From positions 945,501 to 1,009,500 of the forward strand of contig NZ_JAUCBR010000004.1 in the NCBI RefSeq assembly GCF_034676725.1: 64,000 bases of DNA, given 5' to 3'. Below the pieces are notes generated by a model. That model was not told the DNA's origin, did no database searches, and saw only the letters and a list, made by a program, of their open reading frames with translations. How positions within the stretch are numbered: the first letter of the stretch is position 1; every line of letters begins with the position of its first letter. Source of the DNA: Denitromonas sp. GTDB taxonomy: Bacteria; Pseudomonadota; Gammaproteobacteria; Burkholderiales; Rhodocyclaceae. Of the stretch, positions 9,145-16,906 are shown one piece after another. The translations under genes were made by a program, and so were the position numbers.

Positions 9145-10764
9145 ATGAAAGACTTCGGCGAATTCGACTACATCATTGCCGGTGCCGGCGCCGCCGGCTG
9201 CGTGCTGGCCAACCGCCTGTCGGCCGATCCCGAGGTGCGCGTACTGCTGCTCGAAGCGGGCAACGACGAGAAATGGATCTGGACCAAGATCCCGGTCGGC
9301 TACCTCTACTGCATCAACAACCCGCGCACCGACTGGTGCTACAAGACCGAGCCCGAGCCGGGCCTCAACGGGCGCAGCATCATCTATGCGCGCGGCAAGG
9401 GCCTGGGCGGCAGCACGCTGATCAACGCCATGCTCTACCTGCGCGGCCAGGCGCGCGACTACGACGAGTGGGCGCAACTGAGCGGCGACACCAACTGGGC
9501 GTGGAACCAGGTGATGCCGCTGTTCAAGGGCGTGGAAGACCACTGGCGCGGCGGCTCGGCGGCGCACGGCGCGGGTGGCGAGTGGCGCGTGGAGCAGCAG
9601 CGCCTGCGCTGGGACATTCTCGACCGTTTCGCCGAGGCCGCCACCCAGGCCGGCGTGCCGGCCACGGCGGACTTCAACCGCGGCAACAACAGCGGCGTCA
9701 GCCAGTTCGAGGTCAACCAGCGGCGCGGCACGCGCTGGAGCGCGGTACGCGGCTTTCTCGACCCCATCCGCAAACGCCCCAACCTGCGCATCGTCACCGC
9801 CGCGCTGAGCGACCGGCTGGTGCTCGACGGCACCCGGGTCACCGGCCTGCGCTTCCGGGTCAATGGCGAAGACTGCGCGGCGCGCAGCCGCATCGAAACG
9901 GTGCTGGCCGCCGGGTCGATCGGCTCGCCGGCCATCCTGCAGCGCTCCGGCATCGGCGACCCGGCCCTGCTGCAGTCGCTCGGCATCCCGGTGGCGCATG
10001 CGCTGCCCGGCGTGGGCAACAATCTGCAGGATCACTTGCAACTGCGCAGTATCTACCGTGTCGAGGGCATCAAGACGCTCAACCAGCAGGCCAACAGCCT
10101 GTGGGGCAAGGCCATGATGGGGCTGGAGTACGCGCTGTTCCGCCGCGGCCCGCTGACCATGGCGCCGAGCCAGCTCGGGGTGTTCGCGCATTCCGACCCC
10201 TCGGTGCCGACGCCGGACCTGGAATACCATGTGCAGCCGCTATCGCTCGACAAGTTCGGCGACCCGCTGCACACCTTCCCGGCCTTCACCGCCAGCGTGT
10301 GCGACCTGCGCCCGCAGTCGCGCGGCCATATCACGATTCGCGACCGCGACCCGGCCAGCGCGCCGAAGATCGCGCCCTGTTACCTCAGCCACGAGGCCGA
10401 CCGCCAGAAAGCCGCCGCCGCCATCCGCCTGACCCGGCGCATCGCCGCCCAGCCGGCGCTGGCGCCGTTCAAGCCGGTCGAGCAGCTGCCCGGCCCAGCC
10501 TACGACACCGACGAGAAGCTGGCCTTCGCCGCCGGCAACATCGGCACCACCATCTTCCACCCGGTGGGCACCTGCAAGATGGGGCGCGCGGACGACACCT
10601 CGGCCGTCACCGACAGCCGTCTGCGCGTGCGCGGCCTGGCCGGGCTGCGCGTGGTCGATGCGTCGATCATGCCGACCATCACCTCGGGCAACACCAGCGC
10701 GCCAACGCTGATGATCGCCACCCACGGCGCGCAGATGATCCGCGAGGACCGGCGGCGCGGCTGA
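9145..10764 (+). CDS. GMC-family FAD-dependent alcohol/choline dehydrogenase-like oxidoreductase
   Basis: GMC enzymes oxidise alcohols using FAD. The 539-residue protein has the N-terminal ADP-binding motif (FDYIIAGAGAAGCVLANRLS, residues 6-25), the GMC signature near residue 90 (GLGGSTLINAMLYLRG), a second GMC signature (AAGSIGSPAILQRSGIG) and the C-terminal catalytic region with HPVGTCKMG and TSGNTSAPTLMIA. AAGGACACCC precedes the ATG. It resembles BetA and alkane-alcohol dehydrogenases, but substrate specificity cannot be read from sequence. It may be co-transcribed with mmsA, separated by the 62-bp repeat. Confidence 0.9.
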   Translation: MKDFGEFDYIIAGAGAAGCVLANRLSADPEVRVLLLEAGNDEKWIWTKIPVGYLYCINNPRTDWCYKTEPEPGLNGRSIIYARGKGLGGSTLINAMLYLRGQARDYDEWAQLSGDTNWAWNQVMPLFKGVEDHWRGGSAAHGAGGEWRVEQQRLRWDILDRFAEAATQAGVPATADFNRGNNSGVSQFEVNQRRGTRWSAVRGFLDPIRKRPNLRIVTAALSDRLVLDGTRVTGLRFRVNGEDCAARSRIETVLAAGSIGSPAILQRSGIGDPALLQSLGIPVAHALPGVGNNLQDHLQLRSIYRVEGIKTLNQQANSLWGKAMMGLEYALFRRGPLTMAPSQLGVFAHSDPSVPTPDLEYHVQPLSLDKFGDPLHTFPAFTASVCDLRPQSRGHITIRDRDPASAPKIAPCYLSHEADRQKAAAAIRLTRRIAAQPALAPFKPVEQLPGPAYDTDEKLAFAAGNIGTTIFHPVGTCKMGRADDTSAVTDSRLRVRGLAGLRVVDASIMPTITSGNTSAPTLMIATHGAQMIREDRRRG

Positions 10765-10780
10765 GCGCCGGCGCCGGACG

Positions 10781-10803
10781 CCGCCGGGGCGCGCCCCCGG
10801 CGG
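10781..10803. terminator. GC-rich hairpin between convergent genes
   Basis: A 9-bp perfect stem CCGCCGGGG / CCCCGGCGG with a short loop lies 16 bases past the GMC oxidoreductase stop and just after the small minus-strand ORF. There is no T run on either side, so intrinsic termination is uncertain; it may only shield mRNA ends. Confidence 0.4.
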
Positions 10804-10806
10804 GTG

Positions 10807-10920
10807 CTATGTCCTGGGGGACCAGGCGCCCCAGGCACTGGCCGCGGCCGCCACCATGAACGTGCCACCCATCAGGAAGCACAGCTGCGGCAGGAACCAG
10901 GGCTGTTCGATATCCAGCAT
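10807..10920 (-). CDS. Small 37-residue putative membrane peptide downstream of yjdM
   Basis: The frame runs from ATG 10920 to TAG 10807 and reads MLDIEQPWFLPQLCFLMGGT onward, ending AWGAWSPRT. Residues 8-30 are hydrophobic and could span the membrane once. It starts 7 bases after the yjdM stop, so co-transcription is likely. A weak GAG lies upstream. I do not recognise a family. The case rests on length, spacing and hydrophobicity, so it could be a chance frame. Confidence 0.4.
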   Translation of the reverse strand: MLDIEQPWFLPQLCFLMGGTFMVAAAASAWGAWSPRT

Positions 10921-10927
10921 GTCGCTC

Positions 10928-11269
10928 TCAGACCTTCTTCAGGAAGCAGGCCTTGAGCATGAAACTGCCGGCGTCGGTCTTGCAATCGACTTCATGATCG
11001 CCGCCGACCAGGCGGATCTTCTTGATCTTGGTGCCCACCTTGAGCGTGGTGGACGAGCCCTTGACCTTCAGGTCCTTGATCAGCACCACCGAGTCGCCAT
11101 CGGCGAGCACGACTCCGTTGGCGTCCTTGACCTCGGCATCGCCCGCGGCCTCGGCACCGGCGGCCTCGCCCGGCGACCACTCATGGCCGCACTCGGGACA
11201 GACCAGGAACTCACGGTCGGGGTAGGTATGTTCGCTCGCGCATTGCGGGCAGGGCGGCAGATCGCTCAT
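10928..11269 (-). CDS. yjdM: Zinc-ribbon protein of the YjdM/PhnA family
   Basis: The 113-residue product has an N-terminal zinc ribbon (CPQCASEHTY...CPECGHEW, residues 7-30) and a C-terminal PhnA-like domain (GDSVVLIKDLKVKGSSTTLKVGTKIKKIRLVGGDHEVDCK...LKACFLKKV). Homologs were once called alkylphosphonate utilisation protein PhnA, but the molecular role of this family is not established. The start at ATG 11269 matches the family N terminus MSDLPPCPQC; upstream in-frame sequence is not conserved-looking. The gene is divergent from the VF530-family gene. Confidence 0.9.
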   Translation of the reverse strand: MSDLPPCPQCASEHTYPDREFLVCPECGHEWSPGEAAGAEAAGDAEVKDANGVVLADGDSVVLIKDLKVKGSSTTLKVGTKIKKIRLVGGDHEVDCKTDAGSFMLKACFLKKV

Positions 11270-11362
11270 GGTGGTTTCCGGCAAGAAGGTAGAATTGGCC
11301 GACAGGGTAGGCGCTGCGCCGGCACAGGGCAAGTGCCGCCCGCCCTTCAAGAGTAATTTGCA

Positions 11363-11596
11363 ATGGCAGACACCCAGGCCAACAACCCGCTGCATGGCAT
11401 CACGCTGGCACGCATGCTGACTGAACTGGAGGCCTACTATGGTTGGGACCAGCTCGGCCAAGCGGTGCGCATCCGCTGCTTCACGCATGAGCCGAGCATG
11501 GCCTCGAGCCTGAAATTCCTGCGGCGCACACCATGGGCCCGCGAGCAGGTCGAGGCGCTGTACCTCGACATGCTGCGCGACATTTCCCAGGACTGA
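11363..11596 (+). CDS. VF530 (DUF2132) family small DNA-binding protein
   Basis: The 77-residue protein carries the family pattern NPLHGITLARMLTELEAYYGW followed by RIRCFTHEPSMASSLKFLRRTPWAREQVE. VF530 proteins are small helical proteins described as DNA-binding; the cellular role is unknown. It is followed 14 bases later by another small gene and probably forms a two-gene operon with it. Confidence 0.88.
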   Translation: MADTQANNPLHGITLARMLTELEAYYGWDQLGQAVRIRCFTHEPSMASSLKFLRRTPWAREQVEALYLDMLRDISQD

Positions 11597-11610
11597 CAAG
11601 AGATCCCGGC

Positions 11611-11808
11611 ATGACCTATGAAGAACACCTCGACGAAGTGACCACGCTGATCGTCGAAAAATACGATGTCGAAGACGACGCCGCCATCCAGATGGTGATG
11701 CGCGCCCAGGCTGACGGTTTCTTCAGCGGCCATGACGATGACGAATCGATCTGCACGCTGGACCGCGCCCACAAGGACGCCAAGGCCGTCTTCACCCACT
11801 ACCAGTAA
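11611..11808 (+). CDS. Small acidic protein of unknown function
   Basis: A 65-residue acidic, mostly helical protein (MTYEEHLDEVTTLIVEKYDV...) rich in Asp and Glu, with SGHDDDESICTLDRAHKDAK in the second half. It starts 14 bases after the VF530-family gene, preceded by AAGAGATCCCGGC. It resembles small conserved proteins of betaproteobacteria, but no function is known to me. Start choice is supported by spacing to the upstream stop. Confidence 0.7.
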   Translation: MTYEEHLDEVTTLIVEKYDVEDDAAIQMVMRAQADGFFSGHDDDESICTLDRAHKDAKAVFTHYQ

Positions 11809-12135
11809 CCTCCGCCCCGCAGCCTGTAGTCGCCCCCATGGCAGCCGGTTTGCCATGGGCATGGCGCCGGGCGACCGCAATCCCGCACAACGACGGGGCA
11901 TTCGCCCCGCAACTTACCTTGCCAAAGCCCAGTCGCTCTGCTCCAATACCCGTACCGAGGTGCAGCAGTGACGGCAGGACCGGGTTCCTGTTCAACGTCG
12001 ACGCAATACAACGAGGCATGTGACACCGCCCCGCGCGGCCCTCGAGTGCTTGGCCTTCGTCGTGCCCTTCGCCCGCGGGAATCCTCCCGGGGCCAAGCCG
12101 GGTGTCATGCCTTTATCTATTTGTGGAGAACTCCG
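11809..12135. other. Noncoding region upstream of the RRM protein gene
   Basis: A 327-base gap without a convincing gene. It holds a short hairpin with CATGGCA / TGCCATG arms near 11838 and a GC-rich imperfect inverted stretch around 12050-12100 (CCCGCGGG, CCTCCCGGGG). It probably contains the promoter and a long untranslated leader of the RRM gene; leaders of bacterial RRM genes are often temperature-responsive, but nothing here proves that. Confidence 0.35.
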
Positions 12136-12489
12136 TTGAGCAAGAAACTCTATGTCGGCAACCTGGCCTACTCGGTCGACAACAACCAGCTCGAAGAAAT
12201 GTTTGCCCCCTTCGGCGCCATCAGCTCGGCCCAGGTCATCATGGACCGCGACTCCGGCCGCTCCAAAGGCTTCGGCTTCGTCGAGATGAATTCGGACAAG
12301 GAAGCCGAGGACGCCATTGCCGCCCTCAACGGCAAGGACGCCGGCGGCCGCAGCCTGATCGTTAATGAAGCCCGCCCGCAGGCGCCGCGCACCGGCGGTG
12401 GCGGCGGCTTTGGCGGCCGGGGCGGTGGTGGTGGCCGCAGCGGCGGCGGTGGCTTTGGCCGCAGCGGTGGCGGCGGCAACCGCTACTGA
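12136..12489 (+). CDS. RNA-binding protein with one RRM and a glycine-rich tail
   Basis: The 117-residue product has a single RNA recognition motif at about residues 3-80, with RNP2 KLYVGNLAY and RNP1 KGFGFVEM, then a Gly/Arg-rich tail (from about residue 86). Such proteins bind single-stranded RNA and act as chaperones, often cold-induced. The start is TTG at 12136, because the family N terminus is MSKKLYVGNL, the frame gives LSKKLYVGNL, and TGGAG lies 8 bases upstream; no ATG in frame fits. A lysine-rich small gene follows. Confidence 0.88.
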   Translation: MSKKLYVGNLAYSVDNNQLEEMFAPFGAISSAQVIMDRDSGRSKGFGFVEMNSDKEAEDAIAALNGKDAGGRSLIVNEARPQAPRTGGGGGFGGRGGGGGRSGGGGFGRSGGGGNRY

Positions 12490-12600
12490 ACCAAGCGCCC
12501 GACTGGCAGTGTTCCGGCCTGATGCCGACGCTGCCAGCCCCTCGCCCCGACATTCCGGTGTCCCGACCGGCGCCCGCGCCGACAGAAGGAGAATGACCCC

Positions 12601-12777
12601 TTGGCAAAACCCAACTACCAATTCGAAAAACGCCAGCGCGACCTGGCCAAGAAGCGCAAGCAGGAAGAAAAGCGTCAGGCCAAGCTGGCCAACAAGGCGG
12701 CCAACAACGACAGCGGCGACAACAGCGCCGACGCCCCGGGCAATGGCCCGGACGACCCGGCACCGCAGCAGGGCTGA
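12601..12777 (+). CDS. Small basic protein, starts with MAKPNYQFEKRQ
   Basis: A 58-residue protein whose first half is strongly basic and helical (KPNYQFEKRQRDLAKKRKQEEKRQAK) and whose second half is acidic and low in complexity (NNDSGDNSADAPGN...). The start is TTG 12601, with AGAAGGAGA 8 bases upstream; the N terminus MAKPNYxFEKRQ is a pattern I recall from small conserved betaproteobacterial proteins next to RRM genes. Function unknown; the basic helix could bind nucleic acid or ribosomes, which is speculation. Probably co-transcribed with the RRM gene. Confidence 0.7.
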   Translation: MAKPNYQFEKRQRDLAKKRKQEEKRQAKLANKAANNDSGDNSADAPGNGPDDPAPQQG

Positions 12778-12790
12778 TCGCCGCGCGGCC

Positions 12791-13522
12791 TTAGCCGTCG
12801 GTCAGCGTCATCAGGATGTCGGCGTACCAGGCGCAGTTGAGCCCGAGCGCCTCGTCCACCTCCAGATCCCGCTCGCCCACATCGAGCCGGGCCGAATGCA
12901 CGCCGAGCAGCATCCATGGCAGATCGCCCAGTTCGGGCGACGGCGCGTCCACCCGCATCACCACCGGCGCACCACTGGTGCCGCGGTGGGTGCGCGCATC
13001 GGTCAGAAAATAGCCCTTGCCCTGGAAGCGCAGGCCGAAGGACGAGGCGATGATCGCCTGGCGCACCACCGGCATGTGGTTGAGCGTGTCATGAAACCCC
13101 AGCGGGAAGCCCACCACCAGCAAGGATGAGCCAACCTCGACCTGATCGAGGTGGCTGAGCAGGTGCTGCGGGGTGAATGCCTTGAACGAGGCGGTGCTCG
13201 GCAAGGCGGCGCGGTCGATCTCGAGCACCGCCACATCCACCTCGCCCGCCGAATCCTCCCCCTGCCGCCACATGCTCTTGCCGTCGCGGTAGAGCAGCAT
13301 CGAAAAACCGGTCGACTCCACGTTGTTGGCCGGGTTGGTGTGCAGCTCGATCTCGATGCGATCGGGAAAGTGTCCGCTCGGCTCATCGAACATCACATGC
13401 CGGCTGGTCACCAGAAACAGGCGATCGCCGCGGGCAAAGTAGAAGCCCGTGGCATTGGTCAGACCGCGACTGCCTTCAAACGTGAGGATGCGCGCGGTGG
13501 TCAGGAGAATGGTTTCGATCAT
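12791..13522 (-). CDS. Trypsin-like serine protease domain protein, no signal peptide
   Basis: The 243-residue protein has a chymotrypsin-fold catalytic pattern in order: His42 (VTSRHVMF), Asp96 (GEVDVAVLEID) and Ser183 (RGTSGAPVV). The GTSGAP motif and the N-terminal ATGFYFARGDRLFLVTSRH match trypsin-like peptidase 2 domains. There is no signal peptide, membrane segment or PDZ domain, unlike DegP-type proteases, so it probably works in the cytosol. The start at ATG 13522 (MIETILLTTARIL) is the most family-like. It is convergent with the lysine-rich small gene and divergent from arfB. Substrate unknown. Confidence 0.8.
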   Translation of the reverse strand: MIETILLTTARILTFEGSRGLTNATGFYFARGDRLFLVTSRHVMFDEPSGHFPDRIEIELHTNPANNVESTGFSMLLYRDGKSMWRQGEDSAGEVDVAVLEIDRAALPSTASFKAFTPQHLLSHLDQVEVGSSLLVVGFPLGFHDTLNHMPVVRQAIIASSFGLRFQGKGYFLTDARTHRGTSGAPVVMRVDAPSPELGDLPWMLLGVHSARLDVGERDLEVDEALGLNCAWYADILMTLTDG

Positions 13523-13644
13523 GAGGGCCTCCGAGGGGCATCCGCACGACACGCAAGGCGGGCCGACGGATCCGTCCGGGCGTGCAGGACGCAAGTCCGG
13601 CGAATCCTCCCTACAATAGCACCTCAAGCTCTTCAGGCCCCGCC

Positions 13645-14049
13645 ATGCGCCCGTCCATCACCATCCCGCCCGACGAGGTCGAGATCACCGCCATCCGCGC
13701 CCAGGGCGCCGGCGGGCAGAACGTCAACAAGGTGTCGAACGCGGTGCACCTGCGTTTCGACATTGGCGCCTCCTCGCTGCCCGAGCCGCTCAAGGCACGC
13801 CTGCGCGCGCTGGGCGACCAGCGCATCAGCAAGGAGGGCGTGGTGATCATCAAGGCTCAGGCCTTTCGCAGCCTGGAGAAGAACCGCGCCGACGCGCTGC
13901 GTCGGCTCGAAGCGCTGATCGCCAGCGTGGCGGTCGAGCCCAAGACCCGCCACGCCACCCGCCCGACCCGCAGCGCCGTCCGCAAGCGCCTGGAGAGCAA
14001 GACGCGGCGCAGCGCCATCAAGGCTGGCCGCGGCCGGGTCAGCGAATAG
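13645..14049 (+). CDS. arfB: Alternative ribosome-rescue factor ArfB (peptidyl-tRNA hydrolase)
   Basis: ArfB (YaeJ) rescues ribosomes stalled on non-stop mRNAs by entering the A site and hydrolysing peptidyl-tRNA. The 134-residue product has the RF1-like GGQ loop (GAGGQNVNKVSNAVHLRF, about residues 19-36) and a basic C-terminal tail (RKRLESKTRRSAIKAGRGR) that fits in the mRNA channel. Length is normal for the family. Its 3' end overlaps the convergent fghA gene by 11 bases. Confidence 0.95.
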   Translation: MRPSITIPPDEVEITAIRAQGAGGQNVNKVSNAVHLRFDIGASSLPEPLKARLRALGDQRISKEGVVIIKAQAFRSLEKNRADALRRLEALIASVAVEPKTRHATRPTRSAVRKRLESKTRRSAIKAGRGRVSE

Positions 14050-14893
14050 CCCGGCCCATCGCCTGCGCGTGATACTGCAGGTGCGACTCGATGAAGCTGG
14101 CGATGAAGTAGTAGCTGTGGTCGTAGCCCGGCTGCAGGCGCAGCGTGAGCGGATGCCCCGCCGCCTCGGCCGCCGCCTGCAAGGCCTCGGGCTTGAGCTG
14201 CTCGGCGAGGAAGCCATCGGCCTCGCCCTGGTCGATGAGGATCGGCAGCCGCTCGGGCGCATCAATGATCAACTCGGTCGCATCCCATGCGCGCCATGCG
14301 CTGCGATCCGCGCCGAGGTATCGGGAAAACGCCTTTTCGCCCCAGGGGCAATCCATCGGATGGCAGATCGGCGAAAACGCCGACACCGATTGATAACGCC
14401 CCGGATTCTTCAGCGCACAGATCAGCGCGCCATGGCCGCCCATCGAATGCCCGATGATGCCGCGCCGGTCGGAGGCCGGAAAATTGGCCTCGACCAGCGC
14501 CGGCAGTTCATCGACCACATAGTCGTACATGCGGTAGTGCTGCGCCCAGGGCGCTTCGGTGGCATTCACATAGAAGCCGGCGCCCAGGCCGAAGTCCCAG
14601 CCACCGTCGGGGTCGCCGGGCACGCCCTCGCCACGCGGGCTGGTGTCAGGCGCCACGATAATGAGCCCCAGCTCGGCCGCCACGCGCTGCGCGCCGGCCT
14701 TCTGCATGAAGTTTTCGTCGGTGCAGGTCAGGCCCGAGAGCCAGTACACCACCGGCAGACGCTGCCCGGATTCGGCCTGTGGCGGCAGATACACCGCAAA
14801 CACCATGTCGCAGCCGAGGCTGGCAGCACGGTGACGATAACGCTTGTGCCAGCCGCCGAAGCTGCGCTGACTGGAGAGGCATTCGAGAGACAT
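14039..14893 (-). CDS. fghA: S-formylglutathione hydrolase
   Basis: It hydrolyses S-formylglutathione to formate and glutathione, the last step of glutathione-dependent formaldehyde oxidation. The 284-residue alpha/beta hydrolase shows PVVYWLSGLTCTDENF, the nucleophile elbow GHSMGGHGA, the acid region DQGEADGFL, and the His region GYDHSYYFI. The start at ATG 14893 gives the usual N terminus (MSLECLSSQRSFGGWHKRYRH). It lies 11 bases downstream of frmA on the same strand, so the two form an operon. Confidence 0.95.
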   Translation of the reverse strand: MSLECLSSQRSFGGWHKRYRHRAASLGCDMVFAVYLPPQAESGQRLPVVYWLSGLTCTDENFMQKAGAQRVAAELGLIIVAPDTSPRGEGVPGDPDGGWDFGLGAGFYVNATEAPWAQHYRMYDYVVDELPALVEANFPASDRRGIIGHSMGGHGALICALKNPGRYQSVSAFSPICHPMDCPWGEKAFSRYLGADRSAWRAWDATELIIDAPERLPILIDQGEADGFLAEQLKPEALQAAAEAAGHPLTLRLQPGYDHSYYFIASFIESHLQYHAQAMGRAIR

Positions 14894-14904
14894 GCGCGCC
14901 CCGC

Positions 14905-16020
14905 TCAGAAGTGGATCACGGTGCGGATGCTCTTGCCTTCGTGCATCAGCGCGAAGGCGGTGTTGATCTCGTCCAACCCCATGGTGTGGGTGATGAAGGT
15001 ATCGAGCGGAATCTCCCCGCGCTGCGCCTTCTCGACATAGCCGGGCAGCTCGGTGCGCCCGCGCACGCCGCCAAAGGCCGAGCCGCGCCACACCCGGCCG
15101 GTGACCAGCTGGAAGGGCCGGGTGGAGATCTCCTGCCCCGCGCCGGCCACGCCGATGATGGTCGATTCGCCCCAGCCCTTGTGGCAGCACTCCAGCGCGG
15201 CGCGCATGAGTTTGACGTTGCCGACGCACTCGAAGGAGTAGTCCACCCCGCCGTCGGTCATGTCGATGATCACATCCTGGATTGGCTTGTCGAAATCCTT
15301 TGGATTCACACAGTCGGTGGCGCCCAGCGAACGGGCGATCTCGAACTTGGCCGGGTTGATGTCGATGGCGATGATGCGCCCGGCCTTGGCCATGGTGGCG
15401 CCGATGATCGCCGCCAGGCCAATGCCGCCGAGGCCGAAGATGGCCACCGTGGCGCCCGCCTCGACCTTGGCGGTGTTGAGCACCGCACCGATGCCGGTGG
15501 TCACGCCGCAGCCGAGCAGACACACCTTGTCGAGCGGCGCGTCCTTGGGGATCTTGGCCAGCGAGATCTCCGGCACCACGGTGTACTCGGAGAAGGTCGA
15601 AGTGCCCATGTAGTGGTAGATCGGCTGACCTTGATAGGAAAAGCGCGTGGTGCCGTCGGGCATCAGGCCCTTGCCCTGGGTGGCGCGTACCGCCTGGCAC
15701 AGGTTGGTCTTGCCCGACTTGCAGAACTTGCACTCGCGGCACTCGGCCGTGTAGAGCGGAATCACATGGTCGCCCACCGCCAGCGAGGTGACGCCCTCGC
15801 CCACCGCCTCGACGATGCCGCCACCCTCATGGCCGAGGATCGCCGGGAAGATGCCTTCCGGGTCGTCGCCCGACAGGGTGAAGGCGTCGGTATGGCAGAC
15901 GCCGCTGGCGACGATGCGCACCAGCACCTCGCCGGCCTGGGGCGGCGCCACATCCACTTCGACGATCTGCAGGGGTTCTCCGGCGGCAAAGGCCACCGCG
16001 GCACGCGACTTGAGGGTCAT
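14905..16020 (-). CDS. frmA: S-(hydroxymethyl)glutathione dehydrogenase / class III alcohol dehydrogenase
   Basis: It oxidises S-hydroxymethylglutathione (formed from formaldehyde and glutathione) to S-formylglutathione with NAD+. The 371-residue product is a zinc-dependent medium-chain dehydrogenase: catalytic zinc site GVCHTD and GHEGGGIVEAVGEGV, structural zinc cysteines (CRECKFCKSGKTNLC), and the NAD fold FGLGGIGLAAIIGA. Operon with fghA. I saw no FrmR-like repressor gene next to it. Confidence 0.96.
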   Translation of the reverse strand: MTLKSRAAVAFAAGEPLQIVEVDVAPPQAGEVLVRIVASGVCHTDAFTLSGDDPEGIFPAILGHEGGGIVEAVGEGVTSLAVGDHVIPLYTAECRECKFCKSGKTNLCQAVRATQGKGLMPDGTTRFSYQGQPIYHYMGTSTFSEYTVVPEISLAKIPKDAPLDKVCLLGCGVTTGIGAVLNTAKVEAGATVAIFGLGGIGLAAIIGATMAKAGRIIAIDINPAKFEIARSLGATDCVNPKDFDKPIQDVIIDMTDGGVDYSFECVGNVKLMRAALECCHKGWGESTIIGVAGAGQEISTRPFQLVTGRVWRGSAFGGVRGRTELPGYVEKAQRGEIPLDTFITHTMGLDEINTAFALMHEGKSIRTVIHF

Positions 16021-16177
16021 GACATTTCACTCCAGACTGACGATGAGTCGACAGTATAGAGAATCATTTCCAATCGCATTGGAACCGGCCATTCGGCGCG
16101 CACCTCACCACGCCCGTGCCATTGCGCGATAATGCCGCGCCGGCGACCATGCCGGCGTCGGGAACCAAGGACCCATC

Positions 16178-16453
16178 ATGCCCATGAAACCCACCGATCT
16201 GGCCAAGAACCGCGGCCTCAAGATCAACAACAAGCTCAACGCCGCCGCCAGCCCGGCGCGCTTCGGTGCCGCCGCCACCGCGGCCGACAAGCGCGAACAG
16301 CGCCAGCAGGAGCGCGCCCTCGGCGTCGTGCCCTTTGCCTGCAAGCTGCCGATCACACTGGTCAAGCAGCTGCAGGAACGCGGCGCCAACCACGAAGGCG
16401 GCCTCAACGCCCTGGTGGCCGAGCTGCTCGGCCAGGCGCTGGCCGAGAAGTAA
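16178..16453 (+). CDS. Small conserved protein of unknown function (MPMKPTDLAKN type)
   Basis: A 91-residue basic protein that begins MPMKPTDLAKNRGLKINNKL and ends with a helical segment (LPITLVKQLQERGANHEGGLNALVAELLGQALAEK) resembling the helices of ribbon-helix-helix proteins. I recall similar small proteins in Rhodocyclales but no assigned function. AAGGACCCATC precedes the ATG. The next gene starts 9 bases after its stop, so they are likely co-transcribed. Confidence 0.7.
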   Translation: MPMKPTDLAKNRGLKINNKLNAAASPARFGAAATAADKREQRQQERALGVVPFACKLPITLVKQLQERGANHEGGLNALVAELLGQALAEK

Positions 16454-16462
16454 GCCGCCGCC

Positions 16463-16906
16463 ATGACCGCCTCGCCGACACGCCCGGCCGGCCTCGGCGG
16501 CTGGGTCGCGGCCTGGCTGCCGATGGTGGCCATCGCCATCGCCAACGGTGCCGCACGCGAAGCCTGGCTGCTGGTGCCGCTGGGCGAGACGGCCGCGCAT
16601 CAGCTGTCGACGCTGAGCGCCATCGCGCTGTTCGGCGTGTACATCTGGTGGGTGATGCCGCGCCTGCGTCCGGCCTCGCTGCGCCAGGCAGCGGGCATCG
16701 GCGGCCTGTGGCTGGCCATGACCCTGGCCTTCGAATTCCTGTTCGGGCACTTCGTAGCCGGGCACTCGTGGGCGGCGCTGATCGACAATTACAACCTGGC
16801 CACCGGCCGCCTGTGGCCGCTCATACCGCTATGGGTGGCCGTAGCGCCACCCCTCGTTCACCGCCTCCGGGCCCCTTACAACGGCAGCTCGTCGAAGCTG
16901 GTATAG
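16463..16906 (+). CDS. Integral membrane protein of unknown function, about 4 TM segments
   Basis: A 147-residue hydrophobic protein with predicted membrane segments near residues 14-30, 45-65, 77-95 and 118-135 (for example WLPMVAIAIANGAA, LSALSTIALF-like, GLWLAMTLAFEFLFGHF, LWPLIPLWVAVAPPLV). No family is recognised. It follows the small protein gene by 9 bases. Its last 31 bases overlap the 3' end of the convergent ParA-like gene, which mildly questions the exact end but both frames look coding. Confidence 0.65.
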   Translation: MTASPTRPAGLGGWVAAWLPMVAIAIANGAAREAWLLVPLGETAAHQLSTLSAIALFGVYIWWVMPRLRPASLRQAAGIGGLWLAMTLAFEFLFGHFVAGHSWAALIDNYNLATGRLWPLIPLWVAVAPPLVHRLRAPYNGSSSKLV

